Of a stretch of 10,295 nt of DNA, positions 1-5,926 are shown in pieces (the stretch's first letter is position 1; each line of letters starts with the position of its first letter). The stretch covers positions 1 through 10,295 of the forward strand of contig JBDHUV010000022.1 in NCBI GenBank assembly GCA_039809365.1. Direction: 5' to 3'. A program made the translations under genes and the position numbers. This stretch comes from JBDHUV01 sp039809365 (lineage in GTDB: Bacteria > Patescibacteriota > Microgenomatia > Levybacterales > GWA1-39-11). The notes beneath the pieces were generated by a model. The model worked only from the letters and a program-made list of their open reading frames with translations, was not told the origin of the DNA and ran no database searches.

Positions 1-810
1 CACCATATTTTCCCTTTTCAAAATGTAGATGGAAAAAATTTTCTGAGAATTATGCCAACAATCTCTTTTTGTTCAACAGATACCTGCAAAATTAGAGACG
101 CTGAAGAAATGGCAGAAATATTTAGAGAGTATATAAAAGAGACTGGACTTACTTGTGAAATAGTTATTGATTATCATAATGATCATATTATCCGAGTACA
201 TCGTAATAAATTAATTATTGGAGCAAAAGTAAAAAGATACTGTGGAAATGTTAAAAGACTTATTGTACATGAAATTGAAAGCCATGTTTTCCAACGAAAT
301 AATCTTGCGAAAACAGAAAACCCACTACTCCGTATATTTCCTCATGCAGACTCCATGCTATGGGGAGAAGGACTTGCTGTATATAATGAAATTAATTCGG
401 GAACTATTACGCAAACTGCATACGAAACTTACTATTATAGATTAAAAGCTGTTGAGATGATTCAGAAAAGCTTCCGGGAGATTTTTGAGTATTTATCTCG
501 ATATGTAAAACCTGAAAAAGCATATATGATTACATACCGTGTAAAAAGAGGTATGGGAGACACGAGCCTTGGAGGAGGATATGCAAAAGATGCATCATAT
601 GCATTAGGATACACAGCAGTTGACTCATATCTTAAAAATAACGGAAGTATTGAACTGTTATATCTATGTCGAGTTCCAGACATAGGAAAACTTTTACTAG
701 AGAATGAACTACTCGAACCAACTACAGTAAAACTTCCTAAACGCATCTCAACTCAGTCAAAATATATGTCTCCATCTCAACATATTTCTCCAAGAATATT
801 ACTCAGATAA
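1..810 (+). CDS. DUF1704 / MATCAP-like zinc metallocarboxypeptidase, 5'-truncated by window edge
   Basis: This is the C-terminal part of a DUF1704 protein, the bacterial relatives of the eukaryotic tubulin tyrosine carboxypeptidase MATCAP (KIAA0895 family). The frame is open from base 1, so the first visible ATG (base 52) is probably internal and the true start lies upstream. Counting from that ATG, HEIESH at residues 73-78 (bases 268-285) is the HExxxH zinc/catalytic motif. About 30 residues later, GEGLAVYNE (bases 364-390) corresponds to the family 'QEGLA' motif, whose Glu is the likely third zinc ligand. The last 30 or so residues are polar and low in complexity. No signal peptide can be judged because the N-terminus is missing. 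The family is expected to remove a C-terminal aromatic residue from a peptide or protein; the bacterial substrate is unknown. An acyltransferase-like gene follows 34 bases downstream. Family assignment is confident from the two motifs; function is inferred. Confidence 0.85.
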   Translation, partial: HHIFPFQNVDGKNFLRIMPTISFCSTDTCKIRDAEEMAEIFREYIKETGLTCEIVIDYHNDHIIRVHRNKLIIGAKVKRYCGNVKRLIVHEIESHVFQRNNLAKTENPLLRIFPHADSMLWGEGLAVYNEINSGTITQTAYETYYYRLKAVEMIQKSFREIFEYLSRYVKPEKAYMITYRVKRGMGDTSLGGGYAKDASYALGYTAVDSYLKNNGSIELLYLCRVPDIGKLLLENELLEPTTVKLPKRISTQSKYMSPSQHISPRILLR

Positions 811-825
811 TAGAATTTCTTCTCA

Positions 826-834
826 TGATATAAT
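826..834 (+). promoter_or_regulatory. Extended -10 promoter element (TGaTATAAT)
   Basis: A perfect extended -10 box sits 10 bases before the ATG at 845. I see no good -35, which an extended -10 can do without. Transcription starting about 7 bases after the box would give a leader of roughly 0-4 bases. The same nine bases occur ahead of the hydrolase gene at 3306. Confidence 0.65.
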
Positions 835-844
835 TTGGGAAATT

Positions 845-1627
845 ATGGAAGAGAGCATCCTTCTCACTTCAAAAATTGCGTGGGTAGTAAATAATAATCT
901 TTCATGGGAAGAGTCCTTCTATCCTACTTTAGTTGAAAAAATTAAAAAATCACATTCTCATTTTAGTACAAATTTTGAGATGAAAATCACACCACTCACT
1001 CAAGAGTTGTATTTGAATACATTTCTTCCGTTATATACAGCACAGATTGGGAGTAAAACTACGTACCGTCTAGATCTAGAAAATCAAAAAGATTTTATTT
1101 TACAACGCATAAAAGACACTACAATTCAAACATTTCTTGCAGGTGTGTATGAAAAAACTTCTCATAACTTTGCAGGCGGAATTTTGTTTTCTGTCTGGGA
1201 AGATAAAATAACGATTATCCATAGAGTATTTAATCGGGTAATGAGCAAACAATATAAAAAGCAGACAACGTTGGATTTTTGGGCAGAATCACAGTTTAGA
1301 GAGTATACAAATACTCTGAAAATTAAACGCTTAACTCATGGATCAGGAGAGAATCCGTGTATAGATTCAATTGGCTTAACTGAGTTCAAATTAAAAGTAG
1401 GCGCATTGCCAGAGATCTCTGAAAAAAGTGGAGATCCTATCCAACCTTCTTTTGAAAAAATACGTCAGAATAAAAGTATTGGGATGTATTTTGATAAAGT
1501 AGTTGGAACAAAATATACTCGTTCTACATTAGTGTATACACCTGAATCAGATATGACCCAGGTAGATTTTCTTAGTTCAATCCTTATCTGGGCAGGACTT
1601 GAAACGAAATTTCAAATACTCTCATAA
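845..1627 (+). CDS. Putative GNAT/FemAB-like acyltransferase
   Basis: This is a 260-residue soluble protein with no signal peptide or membrane segment. Residues about 45-190 resemble the FemAB/Acetyltransf_6 version of the GNAT fold. A strand pair around AGGILFSVWEDKITI (110-124) is followed by a helix containing FWAESQFREY (145-154). A loop with HGSG (165-168) comes next, and GLTEFKLKVGALPE (177-190) matches the 'G...FK..fG' signature that closes this fold. Such enzymes transfer acyl or aminoacyl groups to amines, including peptidoglycan cross-bridge peptides, but nothing here identifies the substrate. Residues after 200 look like a second small alpha/beta region that I do not recognise. The ATG at 845 is preferred because an extended -10 lies just upstream and there is no other sensible start. 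The DUF1704 peptidase gene ends 34 bases before it, so a shared role in peptide tailoring is possible but unproven. Confidence 0.55.
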   Translation: MEESILLTSKIAWVVNNNLSWEESFYPTLVEKIKKSHSHFSTNFEMKITPLTQELYLNTFLPLYTAQIGSKTTYRLDLENQKDFILQRIKDTTIQTFLAGVYEKTSHNFAGGILFSVWEDKITIIHRVFNRVMSKQYKKQTTLDFWAESQFREYTNTLKIKRLTHGSGENPCIDSIGLTEFKLKVGALPEISEKSGDPIQPSFEKIRQNKSIGMYFDKVVGTKYTRSTLVYTPESDMTQVDFLSSILIWAGLETKFQILS

Positions 1628-1661
1628 TCTATTTTATTATCCTTCTCTTACAAAAAAACTG

Positions 1662-1667
1662 TATGCT
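1662..1667 (+). promoter_or_regulatory. Possible -10 box (TATGCT) for the bactofilin-like gene
   Basis: The hexamer ends exactly 6 bases before the ATG at 1674, the same spacing as at three other genes here. It matches the consensus at only four of six positions and has no clear -35, so it is weak on its own. Confidence 0.35.
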
Positions 1668-1673
1668 CAAGAT

Positions 1674-2825
1674 ATGAAGTTATTTTATACGTTTCTAATA
1701 AGTATTTTTGTTTTTTTAGCAAGTACTTCTCCTACTTTTGCACAAACTCTCTCAAAAGGAGATAATCCAACGTTACAAAAAAACCAAACAATAAATGGGG
1801 ACTATTTTGCAACTGGTGACAAAGTAGTTATATCTGGGACAGTGAATGGCGATGCCTATGTGGCAGGAGGATCCATACTCATTGACGGAAAAATTAATGG
1901 TGATTTATTAGTAGCTGGAGGTAATGTAACAATTCGTGGGGATATTGCACAAGATGTTCGTGCAGCCGGTGGAAATATTACCATATCTTCAAATATAGGA
2001 GGGAATACAACCATAACAGGGGGAAGTGTAACCATCACAGATAGCGCATCTCTTTCTGGATCACTTGTTGCAGGAGTAGGAAACTTAGAAATATATGCTC
2101 CTGTAAAAAAAGGTATGACAATCGGAGGAGGAACTGTACAAATAGGTAATCAGGTAGGTGGAGACATTACTGCAGGAGTTGGAGAACTTAATTTTTCTTC
2201 AGATGCAAACATACAAGGCAATATTTCATATTGGAGTAATAATAAAGTAAATATATCTCAAGGAGCATCGATTAGTGGACAAGTATCTCACTTCCCACCG
2301 TCTCAACAGCATGACTCATCAAAGGATGGAGCAAAAGGATTATTTACAGGTATATCATTTATATTTACCCTAGCAAGCTTTCTCACTGCTCTCCTTCTTG
2401 GGATTTTATGTATGCGATTCTTCCCTCGATTTTTTGATAAAACAGCACAGATAATAAGAACGAGTCCAGGAACTGCGTTTCTTACTGGCCTTATCACGTT
2501 CATTGTTGTTCCGTTTGTCGGATTATTCCTTTTTATAACGATATTTTTAATCCCTCTTTCTATATTACTCATGGGTATCTATTTCATAGTGCTGTATATC
2601 AGTAAGATATTTGTCGCATATACCATTGGGAAAAAAGGGGCAGAGATTGTAAATGTTACATGGAGCCGGGGATTTGTATTTGCAGCAGGTCTTATTATCT
2701 ACTATGCAATTACCTCAATACCTGTTATTGGATGGATAATCTCTTTTGTAGGAGTAATTTTTGGATTAGGAGCATTAATCTCTGCAAAAAGAGCTTACTA
2801 CTCGATCTTTGCAAAAAAGTTATAG
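1674..2825 (+). CDS. Exported bactofilin-like beta-repeat protein with C-terminal transmembrane helices
   Basis: The 383-residue protein has three parts. Residues 1-24 are a signal peptide with a likely cleavage after TFA-Q. Residues about 38-205 are a repeat domain rich in Gly, Val, Ile and Asn, with units such as GTVNGDAYVAGG and GKINGDLLVAGG recurring every 17-20 residues. This is the parallel beta-helix pattern of polymer-forming (bactofilin-type) proteins. After a polar linker (206-220), residues 222-372 hold about four or five hydrophobic helices. Known bactofilins are cytosolic scaffolds. With a signal peptide, this repeat domain would lie outside the membrane, perhaps as an envelope scaffold or an anti-sigma-like membrane assembly. 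I chose the ATG at 1674 over an in-frame ATG at 1599, because the upstream one would overlap the previous gene and put 25 polar residues before the signal peptide. The gene ends 3 bases from the convergent msrB stop codon. Confidence 0.75.
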   Translation: MKLFYTFLISIFVFLASTSPTFAQTLSKGDNPTLQKNQTINGDYFATGDKVVISGTVNGDAYVAGGSILIDGKINGDLLVAGGNVTIRGDIAQDVRAAGGNITISSNIGGNTTITGGSVTITDSASLSGSLVAGVGNLEIYAPVKKGMTIGGGTVQIGNQVGGDITAGVGELNFSSDANIQGNISYWSNNKVNISQGASISGQVSHFPPSQQHDSSKDGAKGLFTGISFIFTLASFLTALLLGILCMRFFPRFFDKTAQIIRTSPGTAFLTGLITFIVVPFVGLFLFITIFLIPLSILLMGIYFIVLYISKIFVAYTIGKKGAEIVNVTWSRGFVFAAGLIIYYAITSIPVIGWIISFVGVIFGLGALISAKRAYYSIFAKKL

Positions 2826-2828
2826 TCT

Positions 2829-3227
2829 TTATTTTTTAGATTCAAAACGTAACGCAACAGAGTTAATACAGAATCTTTTCCCTGTTGTCTCTTGTGGTCC
2901 ATCATCAAATACATGTCCTAAATGACTTCCACAATTATTACATCGAACTTCAATTCTGTGCATCCCATGAGAATAATCATCTAATAATTCAACTTTCCCT
3001 TCAATTGATTTATCAAATGAAGGCCATCCACAATCTGAGTGAAATTTTGTACCACTTGAGAATAACTCTTGACCACAAGCAGCACATTCATACATTCCTG
3101 TCTCAAAATTATTCACAAACTTTCCAGTAAAAGGAGCCTCTGTTCCTTGCTCCCTTAATACACGGTATTGCTCAGGAGTTAAATGTTGCCTCCAATAAGA
3201 ATTATCTTTCTTTTTTAAATCACTCAT
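2829..3227 (-). CDS. msrB: Peptide-methionine (R)-S-oxide reductase MsrB
   Basis: This complete 132-residue cytosolic MsrB reduces methionine-R-sulfoxide in proteins, normally using thioredoxin. Four cysteines in two CxxC pairs (Cys48/Cys51 in CAACG, Cys96/Cys99 in CNNCG) form the structural zinc site. GWPSF is at 67-71. The catalytic cysteine is Cys120 in RFCINS, and Cys66 in DCGWPSF is the likely resolving cysteine. The HRIEVRC and GHVFDDGP blocks are also typical. The length fits stand-alone MsrB, with no fused MsrA domain and no signal peptide. The start is the ATG at 3227: the frame stays open to 3338, but those extra residues would overlap the divergent hydrolase gene and do not resemble MsrB. 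A TATAAT box lies 6 bases before this ATG. The gene converges with the beta-repeat protein gene. Confidence 0.96.
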   Translation of the reverse strand: MSDLKKKDNSYWRQHLTPEQYRVLREQGTEAPFTGKFVNNFETGMYECAACGQELFSSGTKFHSDCGWPSFDKSIEGKVELLDDYSHGMHRIEVRCNNCGSHLGHVFDDGPQETTGKRFCINSVALRFESKK

Positions 3228-3233
3228 ACTATT

Positions 3234-3239
3234 ATTATA
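3234..3239 (-). promoter_or_regulatory. -10 box (TATAAT) of msrB
   Basis: A consensus TATAAT read on the minus strand ends 6 bases before the msrB ATG. A weak -35 candidate (TTTAAA, 3256-3261) lies 16 bases upstream. The A of the ATG falls at the expected +1. An AGGAG overlapping the upstream edge (3240-3244) is 12 bases from the ATG and would lie outside a leaderless transcript. Confidence 0.6.
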
Positions 3240-3290
3240 CTCCTTACACACAATATTTAAATTTATGAGGGCAAAGAAATGATAAACATC

Positions 3291-3299
3291 TGATATAAT
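3291..3299 (+). promoter_or_regulatory. Extended -10 promoter element (TGaTATAAT) of the DUF1749 hydrolase gene
   Basis: A perfect extended -10 ends 6 bases before the ATG at 3306, with only TCTTTTT-type sequence between and no Shine-Dalgarno. Transcription is therefore predicted to begin at the ATG. With the msrB -10 on the opposite strand, it makes the 3228-3305 spacer a divergent promoter region. Confidence 0.7.
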
Positions 3300-3305
3300 C
3301 TTTTT

Positions 3306-4172
3306 ATGGCAGAGATTGTAGAATTTATTACTCCACAAAAAATTCTTCTCAAAGGACTTACCATAGGAAATTCAACTGCACAAACGTGGTATATTATTGT
3401 GCATGGACTAGGAGGAAGTATGCTCTCCCTAAGTTCTATAGCCGCCCAACTTGCAAACCAGAACTCTTCAGTTCTTGTTTTTAATAATAGAGGACATGAT
3501 CTCATCTCTCGGATTAAGAAAATAGACAAAAGAAAGAAATCAGGATACTCGTCATTTTATGGTGGTGCAGCACATGAGGTGTTTACAGATTGTGCAGACG
3601 ATATTCAAGGAGCAGTCGAGTTTGTAAAAACAAAAGGAGCAAAAAAAATAATATTAGTAGGACACTCAACAGGAAGCCAAAAATCTATTTATTATTTGAG
3701 TAAATCGAACAGTCAAGATTTAATTGATCATGTCATACTTCTTTCCCCACTCAGTGATTTTGCAGGAATACTGAATAGAGTTGGACTTGAAGAGTATGAA
3801 AGTATTCTAAAAATTGCAAAAGCACTTGTTGATCAAGGGTCACCCCATGTACTCCTTCCTTCTACCATTTGGCCTGAACCAATCGATGCACAACGTTTCT
3901 TGAGCTTATATACGCCAGTGAGTGAAGAAGATATTTTCTCCTATCCTACTCCAGATAAACCTACAATTCTTTCAAATATCCATACTCCACTTTCTGTCAT
4001 ACTGGGTGATAGTGATGAGTATGCAGACCGCTCCATAAAAGAAATTAAAAAATGGTTTGATACTCACCATTCCTCAAAAAAATATACTTCATATATTGTA
4101 AAAGATGGTACGCACGGATTTGATGGGAAAGAAGATACAGTTGTGCAGTATATAAAAAAGTGGATTCAATAG
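3306..4172 (+). CDS. DUF1749-type alpha/beta hydrolase
   Basis: This 288-residue soluble serine hydrolase has an N-terminal VHGLGGS (32-38), which provides the oxyanion-hole region. FNNRGHD (59-65) follows, then a helix with EVFTDCADDIQGAV (91-104). The nucleophile elbow is GHSTGS with Ser121. The likely acid is Asp237 (or Asp235) in GDSDEYAD, and the likely catalytic histidine is His270 in DGTHGF. The combination of the GLGGS...LS start, the D-C-x-x-D-I block and GHSTGSQ matches the DUF1749 (PF08538) group, which includes fungal siderophore-ester hydrolases. No substrate can be assigned here. There is no signal peptide, so it should act in the cytosol. It has its own promoter and diverges from msrB. 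The next gene starts 51 bases downstream with its own promoter elements, so this gene is probably monocistronic. Confidence 0.82.
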   Translation: MAEIVEFITPQKILLKGLTIGNSTAQTWYIIVHGLGGSMLSLSSIAAQLANQNSSVLVFNNRGHDLISRIKKIDKRKKSGYSSFYGGAAHEVFTDCADDIQGAVEFVKTKGAKKIILVGHSTGSQKSIYYLSKSNSQDLIDHVILLSPLSDFAGILNRVGLEEYESILKIAKALVDQGSPHVLLPSTIWPEPIDAQRFLSLYTPVSEEDIFSYPTPDKPTILSNIHTPLSVILGDSDEYADRSIKEIKKWFDTHHSSKKYTSYIVKDGTHGFDGKEDTVVQYIKKWIQ

Positions 4173-4188
4173 CCTCTACTCTTCTTAC

Positions 4189-4217
4189 TTGCAATATATA
4201 TACCTACACTCCATAAT
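4189..4217 (+). promoter_or_regulatory. Promoter (TTGCAA - 17 bp - CATAAT) of the sugar dehydrogenase operon
   Basis: The -35-like TTGCAA (4189-4194) and -10-like CATAAT (4212-4217) are separated by the optimal 17 bases. The -10 ends 6 bases before the ATG at 4224, so +1 would coincide with the A of the start codon. This is the only promoter here with a convincing -35. Confidence 0.65.
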
Positions 4218-4223
4218 AATACT

Positions 4224-5360
4224 ATGAAACGTATTCTTTTGGCAGGCGTTTTGTTTCTAGCGCTCGGCATTATCGCAATAGTACTTTGGTCCACAGATTA
4301 TTTTCATAGAACTGAAAACATCCCTTCTTTACAAGATATTGCTAAAGCTCCCCAAACTGAACAAGACATTCCACGATTGACTACTATTGCTACAGGACTT
4401 TCAGTTCCTTGGGAAATTGTGTTTCTTTATGATGACTCGTTGTTAGTTACAGAAAGGGCTGGCAATATTGTGCACATTGATCCGAAGACTGGAGATACCC
4501 AAACAATTTATACAATTCCAAACGTAAAAGAAATTGGAGAAGGAGGATTACAAGGTATGGTACTCCACCCAGATTTTCAAAAGAACAAATATATTTATGT
4601 GTACTATACATACTCAGGAGGGGGAAATAATACCCTCAATAGAGTATCAAGGTTTACCTATGAAAATAATACATTTTCAAACGAAGAAGTCATCGTAGAT
4701 ACAATACCAGGAGCAGCAAATCATGATGGAGGAAGAATTGCATTTGGACCTGATAACTATCTGTACATCACCACTGGGGATGCACAAGAACCAAGTCTTG
4801 CCCAAACAAAAAACTCACTTGCAGGGAAAATCCTTAGGATCACAGACACAGGCAAACCTGCTTCAAACAACCCATTCCAAACGCAAGTTTTTTCTTATGG
4901 ACATAGAAATCCTCAAGGTCTTTGTTGGGATGACCAAGACAATTTATTTGCTACAGAACATGGCCCATCAGGTACTGGTAGTGGATTTGATGAATTAAAC
5001 GTAATCAGACCAGGAATAAACTATGGATGGCCTACAATTCAAGGAGATCAAACTCGACAGGGTATGCAAACACCATTAATTCAGTCAGGATCTCAAGACA
5101 CCTGGGCACCTGCAGGAGCTGCTTGTATCAATGGCTCTGTATTCTTTGGGGGTTTGAGAGGAAGCGCATTATATGAAGCAAAAATTCATGGAGATCTAGT
5201 AAATCTGAAAACTCATTTAAAAGGTGAGCTTGGAAGAATTAGAGCTGTTGTAAAAGGACCTGATGGGATGTTGTATATCTCTACCAGTAATAAAGACGGA
5301 AGAGGTGTACCAAAAGCAGAAGATGATAGAATTATACGAGTAAATCCTACTAAACTCTAA
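4224..5360 (+). CDS. Membrane-anchored PQQ-dependent sugar dehydrogenase homologue (GSDH family)
   Basis: This 378-residue protein belongs to the six-bladed beta-propeller glucose/sorbosone dehydrogenase family (PF07995; soluble GDH, E. coli YliI/Asd). Residues 6-22 are one hydrophobic helix, followed by charged residues without a clear cleavage site, so the propeller is probably tethered outside the cell. Family landmarks are VPWEI (61-65), GEGGLQGMVLHPDF (105-118), NHDGGR (166-171, with His167 aligning with the catalytic His), GHRNPQG (226-232, with the conserved Arg228), EHGPSG (245-250) and WAPAG (294-298). The key catalytic residues therefore look intact. Members oxidise aldoses at C1 using PQQ and pass electrons to external acceptors. 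No PQQ synthesis gene or electron acceptor gene is visible, so cofactor supply and real substrate are open. The stop codon overlaps the next ATG by one base (TAATG), indicating translational coupling. Confidence 0.88.
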   Translation: MKRILLAGVLFLALGIIAIVLWSTDYFHRTENIPSLQDIAKAPQTEQDIPRLTTIATGLSVPWEIVFLYDDSLLVTERAGNIVHIDPKTGDTQTIYTIPNVKEIGEGGLQGMVLHPDFQKNKYIYVYYTYSGGGNNTLNRVSRFTYENNTFSNEEVIVDTIPGAANHDGGRIAFGPDNYLYITTGDAQEPSLAQTKNSLAGKILRITDTGKPASNNPFQTQVFSYGHRNPQGLCWDDQDNLFATEHGPSGTGSGFDELNVIRPGINYGWPTIQGDQTRQGMQTPLIQSGSQDTWAPAGAACINGSVFFGGLRGSALYEAKIHGDLVNLKTHLKGELGRIRAVVKGPDGMLYISTSNKDGRGVPKAEDDRIIRVNPTKL

Positions 5361-5926
5361 TGCGACATAAATACCCTTATATTATTCTTCTTTTTATTGT
5401 GCTCATCTCAGTCTATCTAGTACTATTCTCAAATAAAGCAAATGTTCTACAAAATAATCCTCCACAGGTCTCTCCTACTCCTTCTAACGTAAGTAGCTAT
5501 ACAGCGTCTTTCCTTATTTTTATAAATGGAATTCAACAACCATTCAACTCTCCTACGTACTTCTCTTTGTCTCCAGATATTTATATTGAAGGAAAAAATC
5601 CAGCAATTATACATGTTGAAAAAGGGAATGTTGTCTGGAGTGATTTTTTCAGTACTCTGCCTATGGGAATCTCTGAAACATGTCTTACTCTTTCTTCAAG
5701 AACGTTTTGTAACGAAGATGATGATCTTGTCACAAGTACCTCTGGAAAACTGGTATTCATACTCAATGGAAAAGAAAATCCAAAAGCACTCAACACACCA
5801 ATTAATCCTGGTGACAAACTACTCATTACGTATGGGAATCTTACCTCTCAACAGCTACAATCTCAGTATAATCTCATTCCAGAAATGGTTACTTCTGAGT
5901 CTGCCCAGTTGGAATTGGAAGAGTAA
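5360..5926 (+). CDS. Small membrane-anchored extracytoplasmic protein with 'IIHVE'-type beta domain
   Basis: This 188-residue protein has one N-terminal membrane helix (7-24) and a Pro/Ser/Thr/Asn-rich linker (about 25-48). The following beta-rich domain (49-160) contains FINGIQQ (54-60), IIHVE (83-87), WSDFF (93-97), FILNG (133-137) and GDKLLITYG (151-159). The order of these blocks recalls a domain found in archaeal and CPR surface proteins, where a His-containing 'HTHD' stretch precedes 'GIIHIE'. Here the equivalent position reads DIYIEGKNP, so the putative metal-binding histidines appear lost. Cys108 and Cys117 could form a disulfide outside the cell. The acidic tail (160-188) looks unstructured. 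Its ATG overlaps the stop of the sugar dehydrogenase homologue, so the two are translated together and may interact. The function is unknown. The last 38 bases overlap the convergent kinase gene. Confidence 0.7.
   Translation: MRHKYPYIILLFIVLISVYLVLFSNKANVLQNNPPQVSPTPSNVSSYTASFLIFINGIQQPFNSPTYFSLSPDIYIEGKNPAIIHVEKGNVVWSDFFSTLPMGISETCLTLSSRTFCNEDDDLVTSTSGKLVFILNGKENPKALNTPINPGDKLLITYGNLTSQQLQSQYNLIPEMVTSESAQLELEE

Larger units (their letters stand above)
3228..3305. promoter_or_regulatory. Divergent promoter region between msrB and the DUF1749 hydrolase gene
   Basis: This 78-base AT-rich spacer carries a -10 for each flanking gene near its two ends. The two -10 boxes are about 54 bases apart. 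I see no clear operator palindrome, but the close back-to-back arrangement could allow shared control. Confidence 0.5.

Noticed and set aside
242..746. Open frames of 67 and 94 codons inside the DUF1704 gene
   Set aside because: Both are shadows of the frame that carries HExxxH and GEGLA, with no family similarity or start signals.
1599..1673. In-frame upstream start for the bactofilin-like gene
   Set aside because: It overlaps the preceding gene by 29 bases and would place 25 polar residues ahead of a clear signal peptide. The ATG at 1674 also has a -10-like box at the usual spacing.
2806..2840. Possible bidirectional terminator between the convergent beta-repeat gene and msrB
   Set aside because: Only a weak A/T-rich inverted pattern (AAAAAAG ... 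CTTTATTTTTT) with a G-C closing pair is present. The stem is too unstable to call.
3228..3338. N-terminal extension of msrB
   Set aside because: The added residues do not resemble MsrB, cross the divergent promoter region and overlap the hydrolase gene. The ATG at 3227 starts a normal-length MsrB.
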